In this document: in pieces, positions 12,701 through 27,700 of the stretch | How the letters are laid out: every line of letters begins with the position of its first letter | Position numbering within the stretch: the first letter of the stretch is position 1 | Notes under the pieces: generated by a model | The model's input: only the letters and a program-made list of their open reading frames with translations | Database searches by the model: none | Told to the model about the DNA's origin: nothing | Program-made: the position numbers and the translations under genes | DNA from: Nautilus pompilius | Taxonomy: Eukaryota > Mollusca > Cephalopoda > Nautilida > Nautilidae | Reading direction: 5' to 3' | DNA: 64,000 bases | Assembly (NCBI GenBank): GCA_018389105.1 | Contig: JACATO010002213.1 | Span: 124,001-188,000, forward strand

Positions 12701-15700
12701 AATACACTATCTAAAGAGATACTATAATGTTATGAAGTACATATTTTTGAATATTAGTTCAAATTGTCTACAAATGTCCAATTTCAACTTTTAATCTCTC
12801 TTTGGATTTTCCATCTACAACCAGGTTTACATACAGAATGCAAAACTTTTTATTTGCAACTTGAGGAGGAAGTGAAAACTGTTCTAAACACATTAAGGAA
12901 GTGAATTTATTGGATAAACACAATCACTCTTGAAAGAATACTGATCACATGGACAACTAAAACATGAGCCAAAACCAGATATCTGAGTGGCTAAATTTCA
13001 CTTCCAAATGCAAAAGATAGTAAAAATGTAAGTTTAAATGTGTATGGAAACATCCCCTGTATAAACTGTTGTTTGCAGAACAAACAAACAAAAAACATTA
13101 AAAATACAAGTGTGAAAACCTTGCATGGGGGAGGATTTGTGTGTTATATGATATTAAAATTTTGTAGTACAAGAGCAGCCAATGAAGTCCTTGTCTCTTC
13201 ACTTAGAAATTCTTCCTTTCACAGAATGGAAGAAGAAGAAAAAAAAAAAGCTAAGTCATGCAAGAAGTGGAGCAGCAGCAAAAATAAAAAATGCAGAAGC
13301 AGACAATAATGTGATGTCATTTATTCTGCTTCTTTGTTTATGTACAGTACTGGAAGTAATTATAGAAGCATACAGGATTTGCACAAAGAGTAATTGCAAC
13401 TAAGAGATGTGTATAATACATACATAATGCATTACTACAAAAATTATACAAAAAAATGTTGTTCACTATCAATGACTGACTTGAATGTCATTCCAAATAT
13501 CCTACAGCACTTCCCACACTTCATCCAGTGCTTGGTTGCCAAATATAACCCATATAACCTCAATGATGCTCATATACTTTGTGCAGATCAAAGCATCTTT
13601 GTGAATATTTCATCAGTCTCTTTAGGTTCTAGATAGTTTTCCCCATATGCCATGCTGAGATGTATCCCCAGCAGAATGAAATGATTGATGATAACCTGCC
13701 TGTACCTGTCAATAGTCAGTATACTTCAATTTTATGCATATCTCCAATACCTTTGGCTGAAAAGCAACACCCATATATATATATATATTGATCTATCCTC
13801 ATTGGTTGTACACTGATTCTTGTACAGCTCTCCAGTCAACCTTCAAACAAACTGCTGTTGATTATTGCCAAACAGTTCAAACTTGGACTACTCTGTAAAG
13901 AGCATCTTCTTTCAGGTTTGATCATCCCATTGTTTTAATTTTGCTGTCCATTTCAGCCTTGCTGTTTGGTTGCCTCTCCTCAACAAAGGCTTTTGAGCAG
14001 CTACACATCCACTGAGACCACTTCACGATAATGTATCCTATTGTTCTAGAAGAGATATTAACACCATACCAGCAGCTAGGTCATTTGCAAGATCTCTACT
14101 GGCTCGTCATCTATCATGTAGAGAACATACCAAGGTATTTAGCCCGTTTTCTGCAAATGTCTCTTTTGTCAACAACAACATCCTGCTCAGTCTTGCTTAC
14201 TTACAACTTCTCCTGAAACATGAAGTCAGACTGCAATCTGCTGCATAGAGTAGCCTTTTCACCAGCTAAGACCAATTTCTATATGGTTATCATGTGATAT
14301 TTCCTTACAAGAAGCCATACTATTACTAAACTACAATGAATCCCTGCCTATACTTGTATAGTCCTGAAAATGTGGCACCACAGCCACTTGGAAAATTCCT
14401 CCTCAAACTCTCTATTTTTCAGATGTGGCTGGCTGGCTGAAGTGTGAGAAGACACCATGCTAAAACAGTCTGAACTGGCCAACCTTAGCAGTCCAGTAGT
14501 CCACCACTGGACCATCTTTTGTGGGGGGGAGGAGGAAATTGTTACTTTTTTATTCCATAAAATAGTATTTGTGAATTTAAAATATATTTTTAAAATAGAA
14601 TAGCATGGAATATTTTTTTTTTTTTTACCTGACAACTGCAAAAACTGATGAACAAACAATTCTTGGTTTATTTACACATCAAATCTACTGTTATCTTACT
14701 AGATCTGACACGAACTTCAACACAGTATAAGCAATGACAAAATTACACTTTGATATGGTGCATCTTTGTGGTGAAAAAAGAGGGGTGGATTAATTAAATT
14801 TACTACGTTTGCAGCCTATTCAGTCCCCATCAAATCAAACCAAACCTACCTGCATGGCCAATCAGTCGTGCTCCTACCAGTTCTCCAACCAAGATTGTAA
14901 GATTTGGTGCAATGGCAATCATTCGATTCTTCAAATAATCATACAGTGTTGCTCTATACTCAGATATGTCTATGACCTTAGAGAAAAAAGAGACAGCAAA
15001 TGTAAAGATTTGTTTTTTTAAATGCAAGTTCATGCACCCTAGAAAGCATCATAATCTAGTCATCACTAAATAAACAGATTGACTTATACTGAAGGACTCT
15101 CCAATTCCAAGCCACTCACCTTTCCATTTGTTAAAAGATAAATACTCCAGAAGAGACAAAAAGAAGGGCTGCTTACCTGAGTACAAAGATGTTTAATATT
15201 CAGGAGATCTTCTCCAGAAATCTCTGTCCCCATGGAAATTTCAGCCACGCTTTTCACATTCTCTTCCAAATCTTCTGGCAGTATTTCAGAAAAGTCAATA
15301 TTGACAGCATTAGTTCTGTCTCCTTAAAACAAAACAAAAAGCAATAAATACAACACAATCCAAATAAACCTGCAGATGGGAGTCGGCGTTAAAGAAAAAA
15401 TGCTTTTAGAAAGAATGGCTCGTCTTATAATAAAACGTGATCTTATTGCATATTTTAGGATCAAGTTACAATTTATTTTATCAACTCAACAGAAAGAAAA
15501 CATGTACATCTGCATATATACATCTCAAGTAAAGGCTTATACCCAGACAACACCACTTACCCATCAAATTGACAGTTTTTGCATAGGCAATATTGTCTGT
15601 GATGACTTTGGCCAATTCTGGAAAGTGCCACCCATACCACTCTTTAGCTCGCATGACATAGTTGTTTAGTTCTTTGTCAAGGTCATCCAGAAGAGCTTCA

Positions 15701-18700
15701 AGAAAAAGAGAGAGACAGCAGCACTTTTAAAATAGCACAAAATCAATGAAAACAGTTGAACTAATTTTTATTCTGCTAGTCAAACTGACAAAAAAATACC
15801 ACAACTAACTTTTCAAAGTAATTTTCCCCATTCCAAAACCACCAGAATACAATAGAAGCATTTTTCTGTGATCGTGTCACAGTTTTTGATTTTCATCTAA
15901 GAAAAGGCCTTTGTTTATAAAATTCAAACAGTGACAATGAAATCTGACCGATGAGAAAATGGAATTGTGTGGCTACTGAATTTGGAGTGACTGTGCTGTC
16001 CTAGTCATCTCAAATAAGTGTACAATGCAGTCAGTTGAGGGTAAACAACAATGAACAAATTAGGCTCAATCTAAAGCCGATGCCCATGCCAAGTTCAGAG
16101 TTTCTGCACTTAGCCAGAAAGTACTAAAGGCAGGTTGTATGACCAGGAACTGTCTAGAAGCTTTCTAGTTGGAAAATGAATTGAAACCACTCAGTGGTTA
16201 CACTAAGATCTTTGGACGTGTTCTTTTTATTATAAAGTTTCAACAAACTTTGAATGACTTTATTTCCGGAGCTATTCAGTATTTTTTTGCTCAGATTTTT
16301 AAAAGAGCAAACTGAGACAGAAACATTCCTATGTAGTGATGGTGCATTATGTCTGAAATATATCTATCTTCTCAAAAATATGATAAAATGTTCTCAGAAT
16401 TACAGTAATTACATCATTAGACAAATTCCATGCATTAGTTTTTGTGCACTTGCCCTTATTTCACTCAGAGAGCAGTAACAAGTATCCACCCAAAAATCCA
16501 AGATGACCACTATTGCCATAGCAATGGTTTGGCCAGCATAAAAAATACCCCGTGAATCTTAATTTGCTGGATGCCTAGATGGTGCACATACTTTCAGAAA
16601 ATAAAGATATTATTATGATTTCAAATAAATGGTCTCCTCTTAATTCCAAAGTCTAGTCTTTCTAACAAATGTAGATAAAGTTTGCTTCTGTACTGATGGC
16701 AAAAATGCCAAGATCATTTGTGTTGGGTCCAGAGTGGCCCTTCACACAGACATATTTGACCAAGTGATCAAAAAGTACTTACATATGGCCTGAACAATCA
16801 TGGTGTCCACCTTGTCTGGACTAAATTTCAATTTGTATCGAGACAAACTGAAACAAACAAACCACTAATCAGTTACCTTTTCAAACAATCCAATTTCTTT
16901 AAACATTTTATAACTAAGCCTCATTCTCCCCCCCCCCCCCGTTCAAAGCCAGTTATGGAATAAACCAACTTGTTAATGATACCAGTTAACAAAGGTTCAA
17001 AACCATGGAGAATCGATCTAGGATGTCAGGGAGTCTAAACATCATTAACTTCTAAGACAAATAAATTCAAGATTTGGCAATTGTTTAAAAATAAATTTCT
17101 CGCTTTCAATAAAGACTGCTTACCAAGTGTTAATTGTAACAAAAACATTTAAATAATATTAGCTCTTTTAAAACTGATGCTAGTTTTTAGAATCAAATAC
17201 TTTCCTTCTCAGGTTAAACTAGAATGATCTTTCAAGGTCTTTGAGATGTTTTCTATTATCTTTCTGATCAGTTCATTTATTCAATTTTCTTTCTTTTTAA
17301 ATTCTGTTCTCCAGATACCTGAAACATAATTCCACTACTGCTGATGTTATCACTCAACTGAAATACCATTATGGCCAGTTTCTAGATGCTATGATACCAT
17401 AATAGTAGCATCAGATAAAAATTAGAAATGTTTCACTAACTAAGATTAGTCTTACTTTTTGAGATTCAGATTAAAAAAAAAACAAAAATATCACTGTATA
17501 TAATACAAAAGTGGTTAAAGAGAAAGTTATATTGTTTAATCAAAAATAAAATACTCTAGATATCCCATGCAAACCACAGCTATTTCTTAATGTATCCAAT
17601 GCAAATAGATATGTATTAGTAGTCCCTCAATGCCAGCTGGGTAAAACTGTACCTTGAGACGGTGCATACCTTCAATAATATTGTCAGTTTGAAAATGCTG
17701 CTCCAACAAATGTCTTCAGTGGTCCAAGGTGGAAGTTGGGCAGGGCCTCTACTCCAGCCTCTTACTAACTGCACACCTTTTGCAGAACATGACACTGCAG
17801 TGGTGATGGCACTTTTCTCCAGCAACTCAATATAGAGTATACCTCTGACATCTCGAAACATCATGGCCAATATTTTCTAGGCTTATGGCATGTCTTTGAG
17901 GGAGGTGAGCTGCAGGCACCACATGCTAAAACGTTTAGATTCTGCTACGGAATGATGGGCCCAATCCAGCCATCTCCCTTGGTCATAACAGTGCTTCAGC
18001 TAAGTAAAGACCAACAAAGGTTAATCTTCTTGAAACCCAACATGCTCACATATTATGGAAACCCAGATGCTGGTGGAGTCATTTTTTATTTGTTATGCCA
18101 ATATTTGTGGATATGACTGCAAATGGCCTTGCACCACAACATTTGTTATTACCAACACTTTCTCAACCCATTTTAAACCATGAATCACAGGTCTACAAAA
18201 GTTTTCTGATACAGCTGCCCCACTCTAGCATTTACCTGATTGGCTGCTATCTTGCTTCTAGTACACATCAGCACCTTGGACAGATCTTACCTTTGTGTCA
18301 AGTTGGAAGACTGCTACACATATTCACTGCTATCACTATTAAAAATTGAACCTTTCCCTCAAATTTATCAGGTGTTAAAATTAAGTCTAATGCACAAAAC
18401 TTACCTGTGGGCCAATCCAAGGGCCATAGACTTCATTTCCTTTTCATGCAGGCCTGTAATGAGGCTGTCCATCTGTGATCTGATACCACGCATCAACTCC
18501 AAAATGGCCGAATTTGACACACAGGAAACATCGAATTTTTCCTACAAATTAACCAGCTGCCATTCAAACTACTAGATTTTTGTTAAAAGTTTCTTAATAA
18601 CCAATCAAAATACAAAAAAAAAAAGAAAAAAACTCAAGATGTGGATGGTTATTAGAACTCCCCACTCCTTTTTAACATGCAGCCCTTATTACAACTTTTA

Positions 18701-21700
18701 GCACTAACAAACATAAAAAAGTGATAATAATATGGCAAATGTCGCGTATTTAAAAACAAAGCAGCACTAACTTAACTTGGGTAATTCTTCTTCGGTTTAA
18801 ATGACCTGTTATTATTTCCTTTTTCTGACTCCTTCAAATTGTTTTAACTTCTTCGATCACTCATTTCATAAGAGTGGGATGCGTTGCAGTTGTTATGCGC
18901 ACTCTAGCCCAGTGGATTCATAAATTGTCTTAACAAATATCCCTGACCACTCGCTTCATGCAAAACGAAGTGGTGTAGTAGTAGACCATTGAGGGCCTGC
19001 GTTAGAGTACCACAGGAGATGGACTGGGTGCCACTTGCCAGCCGATGCTTCCTGGTAAACAACTGCAAGTGTGCAACAATGTAAAACACCACAAAAGAAA
19101 GAAATGCAGATGAAGTCTTTGTTACACAAGTGGCTGTAGTAACTGTGATAAGTTATTGATAAAGTTAATTAAATGTGATATAGCAAGACTGCCAGCTTCA
19201 TACATTTTTCTCTCTCTGTCATCACAAATTAACCTCTTTGTGCATCAGACTACCATAAGTGTAGTGGTATTCTATTTCATTATAAAATCAGCCCTTAGAA
19301 TGGTTTGTCATCTCTGTAATTTACCATAATGAAAATTATTTATTTCACTGCATTAAAAAGGAGAAAAAAAGAGAAAAGTTTCAAGTCTCCTTAGAGGATT
19401 TAGCTTAAAATGAAATCTCAAAAATAGCTGGTCCCAAACAGATTCCGATGTTTATTTATCAATACATTTATTAACCCCTTCAAAAATAAAAAATTAAGAA
19501 ACCCACTATGCAAGAGTTTCAGAGTAATTCTTAAATTAAAAATCTAACCAGATCCTTACCTTAATTATGTTGCCCAGCTTAGCATCTGCAACGGCCAGTT
19601 CTTCCTGAGTTTCTTTAAACACAGTCTTCTTCAAGAAATGTTTCAAAGGCTTGCTCAGTTTGCCTTCAACAGCAGCAGTGAGGGCTGTCCAAGAACAAAA
19701 TAAAGTTGTGGATTATGCTTCATTCTTTTATTTCCTTAAAGCCAAATAGATAGCTACTCATATAACAAGTTGCCCTGCATGACCGAAGATGGCCAGGCAC
19801 ATATTACATGCTGATACCTGGGCATGAGAGTCTGTTTATAGCATAGGAATCTCTTCTCAAACATTAACCTGTGAGAAGACTGGACAACTTACCACCTGGT
19901 CTCCACATGTGCCTGGAAAACCACCAAAAACTCTTGGGAGAAACCCATAACACCTACCTACACATTTCCATTCATATTGTTTCTTCAGTTGTACAACACA
20001 AAAATGAAGGCTCCCCAATTGTTTGTTTGTTTGTTTTTTTTAACCTTAAAATGTTTTATGCTCCTACCTGTAATTTGGTTCAACTGAACAGGAATTTACT
20101 ATTTTTTCTGCAGAATGCTGTTACCCCAGCAACCCAGAAAATACTGTAATTTCATTAAATTCATTCTAAAAGATTAGTGACCTAACTCTGCTATTACTAT
20201 TAAGACCAAACTACCTTTTACACCAACAAGTCAGTTCTCTCTCTCTCTCTCCATTCTTTCAACTTAATTTTGTCACTATGCAATGTTTTTCAGTCAACAA
20301 GCAAAATGAAAACCATGACATTTTTCATCTACAAAAAGCACACTTGAAGAGCCAAAGTGGAATTTTATAACCTTTAAAAACTCCCCCCCTAACTTAATAA
20401 GGAAAACAAGTACCAAAAGCTATGTAATTGTAATAACACTTGTTAAAATTAGCAGTTAGTCGATTAAAAAACAAAAACATCAACTTGTGCGTTTATCTGC
20501 ATCCAGCAACATGCATGATAATGGCGTTTCAACAAGACATCATACTTGAATTCTCCTCCTTAGATTATATTCACAGAAATTTATGAACATAAATTAGTCT
20601 TACAGATTTTCCTGAGCTGCCATGAATGACAAAAAAGAAAAAGCAAGCTAAAACAGTGCAATAGCATCCACAGATATTCTTTGAACAGAAGGCAAGCAGA
20701 GAACAAACCATGATTTTAATGAGATGCAAAAGAAAACCTTTGAACAGAAATTACTTTAGAAACTGTTGAGTTCTTGCAATAACACAGATACCTATTTATT
20801 AGTATGAATGTAAACTAACTATAAATACTTCAAAGAAAGTGCTTGCCTTATATTTGTTATCCAGAAGTGCTATGCCAATAGACAACCAAGTGATGCTACT
20901 TTTAGTGTACAACAGACTCAATACCTGCCAAAATTATAGGCTAAGCAGAAGCCAGCAGCAGCCAGAATGAACAATGCTAAATTGCAGAATAAATTCAAAG
21001 TTTAATGTGTAAACATGAAACCAGTCATTGTCTTGGTAAATGGGAACATTGATACCAGAGGGCAGGTTGAGGCCAAGCTTACTTTCACTAGCACCTATAA
21101 ATAACTAAGGTTTCAACAAAGTAACCTGCACTTTATTAAGCTCATACTTTTGTTGGTGCTTCAAAAGCTGTGAAAACATTCTAGCTTTTCCAGAAATATG
21201 CCCCAATTTCTGTGATTTAACATGGATGGTACCATTCAAGCTTTCTTAGTATCTGCCTGCCTCATTCTTTGTTATGTAGTACTTTCAGATTTAACAGGAA
21301 AGAATTTAATAATTTAATTTTTTAAGAATTCATTAAATCCTCAACAAATACACATACACTCTTTAAAATCGATGACGACCAACTCTCGTCATTACCCGTA
21401 TTTCTTATTGGGTCATTATCCAACAAACTTAGATATTTCAGGAGGAACTATGAAACAAATTAGCAAACTTTTTAGTGTGTCTACCAATCACTATTCAGAA
21501 TCTCAAAGCAAAGATGAAGCAAGTTTATTCTAGAAATGAACATCCAACAAAGAGAGTAGTACTATTATTTCATCAGGACTTGCAATTTTTTCCTGGCTGG
21601 TTTTATTAGAAAGAAACAAAAAAATTCTTTCATTTTCCTAAGGATTACAAAAAATGTGGAAAAACCTTAGGCTGAAAAAACAACAACAAATTTTGCATCA

Positions 21701-24700
21701 AAGCAAGACTTTGTGGAGCCAGAGTGCATTTTATATACAATTATTTCTACCTAATATAAGAAAACTAAAGTGTTTATTTCAAAACTTGGTTTCACTACCG
21801 ACAGAAATTTTCCTTTGCTTTTCTTTTTTGTTAGCTTACCTGCAGCTATGAAGGTAGTCTCTTCTGAGCAAGGTCCTTAAGCTTACATGATTATTCAAAC
21901 ATTAAGTCACATCTGAGATTTACTTACTCTCTACATTACTCTCCTTCCCATCAACCTACTCTTTTATTCTTTTTTAATGTTTCCGGCTAGTAGACTGGGA
22001 AATATGCAAATCACAAGCACTGATTCCAAAAGCGAGTTTTCTTTTTTCAAACATTAAGTTTTGATATAATTTTCCAAAAACATGAAGAATTTCAAGCATC
22101 ACCAAAAATACCTCAAAGCACTAGTTATTTATTTCATTCCCTTTACTAAAGCAAATGAAAAACACAAAATAAAATTCAACTTTATTTTTCCAGAACTCTG
22201 TCATACACCAGTCTCAACAATGGAGACAACCCTGGTGAGGGAGCATAGTGTTGATTATCTACTAGAAAGCACTGACTATACTGTGCCACAAAGGGGCCAA
22301 AAATCCTTACTAAAATATGAAACTAAGTCCACTCAACAACTAAGCCACTAGAGAGAGTTTAAACAAACAAAAAAGTCAAGTTTCAGGAAATATACATAAA
22401 GATATTGAGTTAAGCATTAATGCATTGACCTCCTATTACGTTTTCTTACCCGCTAGGCCTTCAACTGTATCTTCAAACTTCTTGAAATATTTCAATTTCA
22501 CACTGAAATAGAAAAAACAATAATATAATAATAATAATAATAAAATATAATAATAGATTTTTAACCGAGAGCAGCACATAATTTTCTTGTTTTATTTAAT
22601 CGTTTCTGGAGTAGAGAACTCTATACTCTACATGTTTAAAATGGCAGACAGTATCCAAGATGGCTACACAAACTGTTGCACCCACCTAGTTTAAATTATT
22701 TAAAAACATACCAAGTTATGGAATGATCAGTTTAGTAATCAAAATGAAAACAAAAGTGTCAGAAAATGTAGAGAAAAATTTCATTTTATAGTGCAAAAAT
22801 TAAAAGGCATGAAGTAAAATCAGTCACTGTCTATTCACATGGTTGGTGAAGCATCCCACATCACACGGAAAATGGTGCAGAGCTAGCAGGTGGTGGTGAT
22901 ATCCAATCTGGAACCAGAAGGGGATTTGTGACCACTCCTGGAGCACAGCACAAAGGTTGTCTTTCTCCTTTTTTAAAATCCTCACCAGGATGTGATGGCC
23001 TTTGTTGTCAAATTCTGATTATCACCTTTTCTTTTGGTAGGCTTGTTTCCCAGAGCAAAAGCCACCCCTAAGAACCTCCCCAACATCTAACCCAAAGATT
23101 TTGTGGGCACTGTCATATCAAAGAAGAGCAGGTGATATGTTAAGATGATCAGAGACATAGCTATTGTCACAAAGGTGGCAATACCAATTCAATTTTCTGA
23201 ATCTCTTTGACATGACCTTTGGCACCCCTGCCACATCCAGTCGGTTATCCATATTCTAAAAATCATTTATGAACAGAATGGAATGAGAGACCCATCTGTA
23301 TAAGTGTTGGCTGATGTGGCTATCACCCTTGCATTGCAGAGTGCACTGGCCAATCTCTTCCACCATGTGGTGGAAAAAGTCCACTGAGGTTTGACAAAAG
23401 TCAACTGGCTTGGCATCATCAGCAACATTAATCTTTGGACCAACAAACTGTAAATACATTGGCACAGCTGATCAGCTGTAGATAATCTAAACTCCCCCTG
23501 ACCCTTCTCTTCTCACCATCTTTCTGGTAGTTGCTGATGACATCTGACATGTTCCAAGACTTGTCTGAATCACTGTTAGACCAGATGAATGAGCACACTT
23601 AAAACCTCTATATTATCAGGTGATGCAGATAAAATACAATCACTGAAACAAAGTCTGCAGTGCCTTTTCAGCAAAACAAAGTGATAAAAAAAGACTGAGT
23701 AGTTGACAATGTGGACCAGCATCCCTTGAATGCTACTATGATATAACATAGAAGTGATCATCAAATAACTTATTACAGTCTGGTTAAAAGCAGCCAACTT
23801 GCCAGAGCTGCCTTGGAAAGGATTAACACCATTAATAATTTCTCCCAATACTGTAAGACATGGAACAGAAGAGTAATAGTCTCTCTATAGTAATATGGCA
23901 TCACTAATAACCACTGCCTGAATAGCTTCCAGAGAAATTAGGAGAGTTGTTGGCAAAAAAAGAGAAAAGTTATGTAGTAACTTTTGTTTACAAACTTAAA
24001 TAGGGAGGGTAACTTTCATCCCCACCTATAGGAATTCAGCCAAAAGTATAGCGCTCACACTAATTCAACTAATTAAATAATCCTAATTTTTACTCTCATT
24101 TAGACAATACACAATTTAGTGAAATGCTCAGTCATAGTCAAACCAAAGATAAACCTAAGTTTCAGCAACCTGTTCTTAGCAAAGTCATTATGGCAGATGC
24201 CTGAGCTGACTGATTGATGACCAGTAACCTTTTGTTTTCACTTAACCATACATATATCAATAGCAGGATGCAAGAAGGGTTGTTTTTTTTCCTTCCTTTT
24301 ATAGATGAAAGGTAGAAAAAGAACTTTTTAATAAGCAGCAGGTGTAAAAACAAAAAGAAAACTTGTTGCAAGATTAGGCAGAAACTTGGGCAGCAGTCAA
24401 AGAAGTTTTCAAAAGCTTGAGCTGAACTTGTGAAATAGATGGTACTTACACTTTACTGGCCTTTTCTGGACTTTGGAAGTCTTTAAACAGATTGTCAGAC
24501 TCCCTTAACTTATTCTGATCAAGCAGCTGTAAAATAAAATGTCTCTCCATTACTAAGGTGGGAATGGTGGTATAAAGCAAATGAGAAGAGAAATAAAAAT
24601 TTATTAATTTAAAAAAGAAAATAAAAACACTCAGGACTAGCATTAACATGCAAATTTTCAACAATGCTATTTGAAACACAAATCCCCCCCCCCATTATTC

Positions 24701-27700
24701 CTTCATCATAAAATCACAGGTATCCCACCCCCGACACTTTTGCTTAAAGTTAGAGTGCAATCTGAACCAAGCTCCTTTTCACTGATATTTAAGAAAATGC
24801 TCCCACAATGCATTGCTACAAAAGCTAAAAGATGGTTTGCTAACTCATATTAACCTATTATGGCTTTCTACTTTTCCCCTATGTAAATACTATAATTAAA
24901 ATAAAGAAACAAAACCACTATATTCAATTTAAAACATTCTTATTTTATGTGATATAAAGCTTTCTTAATCCTTTCGCCATTCAAGATAGCCGGGCATTCA
25001 TGAGTCACATAACCATCACTTCCATCTATACCACATAGATGTTAGATGCAGGTCCACGTGATCACTTCTTCCAACCATTTATACTGCTTAATTTTCCTGC
25101 AAAAGTGGACTTTACTAGCCCAGCCACTTGGGTCACTCGTGTTATCTACTGTGGATTGTTTTCTCTGGGTTGATACTGGAGGATTCCTTCCACCACATGG
25201 CTAACAGCAGTACCACACAGACCCACCCAACTTCATAGCCTTAAAAAAAATAACTGCAATCAGGTAGGCGCATTTTGTGCAGCTACCTGGGAAACCAAAT
25301 ATCTGTGCATATTAACTACTGCATTTCCAGAATGGGAAATCTGTTAAAAAGTTTTAAAAAATCAAAACATCTTAAAGCAGCTTTTATGCGAGAACCTAAG
25401 AAAATGAATATAAATTTAGGTTTGCTGGACTTATTGATCTAAAGCTGATAAAAATGTTTATCATTTTGATTCTTTTAGTTTTCCGCCAACTACGATTTGA
25501 AAATATTGTTATTTGTGGTCAGTTATTTTTAAAATGTTTGTATAAAAGCAAGCAAAAACTTACAACCAAATCAAATTTTTCAAAGGCTTATTTTAAGTTT
25601 ATTAAATGAATGAATTAGAAGTTATAGATCAAATTAAGCCTCTAGATCGGTGGTTACCCTGGGCCACAATCCCAGTGGGAGAAGTCATGTCGCTCTTTCA
25701 AGGACCACGGTATTTCGCATAGATGCCAGCAATTCTAAGAAACAATGACCAGAAAATAGAAAGACACTTAAAAAGAAAAGGAGGAAAAGTGCTTCGTGGG
25801 AATTTTTTAGTAGTTTACTTGATCATAAAGAACTAAATGTCAGCTGAAGCAAATCGAGGTAAGTGTAGCCTTCATTTATTAGACCAATCAAAAAAGACTT
25901 GACATCATCCAACAATGACTCATGCCCACCCTATATTGTGCAGTCTCACCATGCACCCATTGCTCTTTACTACCTGTAGTTCTGCCAACCTAACCTGAGC
26001 AATGAAATATAATAGTAAGCTTCCCAGTTGTTCCTTTTATTGTTATCTCATGTCTGTTACAGCTATTAGCTGAATATATATATTTTTAAAAATTTTTGTT
26101 AAATTTGATTTTATTACATATTCCCATACATTTTTAACAAGTAAAAATAATTTAAGGATCTTACATTTCATTTGAATTCTTTTTATATATGTAAATTGTA
26201 CTTAAAATTTTTAATTTTATATTAAAATTTTAATATATCTAAATTTAAATGAATATCAAAAAGACAAGCAATTTATTTTCAAAAATACAGCTTATTATTA
26301 AATATTATATTTAATATAAAAAGTAAAAGTAATCAAGAAATGAAGAATTCCTTCTTTCCCCTTTTCAGAATGTCTTCACAACATTCAGCCAAAATACATA
26401 GGTATCATATTTTTTATGTATAAGCCTACAATTTTTTCCATGGAAGTCCATGGTTCGATTTACCTATCCATAGATTCATTGTCATTAAAGCAATTTCAGA
26501 GGGTGTTATTTTCTGCAATAAACTGAAACATAGCTAATTTGAAACAGACAGAAATTACTGCCCTGAATGTTTGTTGATTGAGCACATTAAAGATGAACTG
26601 CTTTATCCAGTGAACCATGTGAAATTATCCAATCAGTGAAATGCATGCACTCAACAATTACAGTCTATCCATCTGTGTAAATAAATCCAACAAATTCTCT
26701 ACCTCATATTGAAATGCCTCCTGTAAAGTCATAAACATCATACATGGCAGCTTTTAAGCTGGGAATTTTAAGTTTGCTGAAGAAAATAGAGATAATATGG
26801 CCACACACAGGAAATACAATGTCAGTGAGAAATGTGTTAAGAATCGATGTAAAGCAAAGGATATGGTATGGAATCCAAAAAAAATGAGGAAATTTGTGGC
26901 TGCAAAGCTAAATGTACAGAAGACTAAAGGCCAAACAAATTGCAATTGATGTTTGCTGCATTTGCAATTTCCCCCCATCTTTCTTTTGCTGGTGTACAAT
27001 ATTCACCATGATGATTTCTTAGGTGTGTACCACATTATCTAATCAGAGAATAGCTGAGTACTGAGCTCAGATGTTGACTTCCATGTTGACTTGTGCTATT
27101 AAAAATAAAATAGGACTGAATTTCTCTCTCTCTCTCAAAATCAAATGTCAAAGATGAGCAAACATATCAGTTTTGTCTTTTTAAAGTAGGTGATTCAACA
27201 CAGCACAAATGATGCATGGCTGCCTGATACGATGACTGATGTCATGCAATGACTACAAATAGACACCAGGTTTTTAGTACCAGAACCAATAATGTTTAAA
27301 GTTTAAATCTCTCCATAGTTACAAACATGTTGAAAAACTATTTTAACAACTCATCTATCTGGAAATTCAACCCACATAGTAGTTCAACAATATGCCCAAA
27401 CAGCTCATTAATATTCACAAGCTAAGTAGTACCAAAGACACTGATGTGATGTGACAGTGTTATGAAGGATTTGATACATTGTTCGGACTGGTTAAAAGTG
27501 TGGCTAACTACTGTAGTTGATCTAACATTGTCTTATACTCCAAATTGACTTATCTATGAAGGAAAGAAAAGTGGGAAAATTTGCCATTTTGACATTCTTC
27601 ACATTGAGCTATAATCCAAGAAAAAATATGGTTATGTGGATGCATACACAAAAATGGTTTTCACGTGTTTCAGAACAGGTAAAGGTCTCTACATCATTTG

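Noticed and set aside
15055-15070. GTGATGA box-C-like motif in NOP58 intron 8
   Set aside because: No CTGA within the intron at a suitable distance.
26754-26999. 81-aa minus-strand open frame
   Set aside because: Antisense of the pogo-like HTH region on the plus strand.
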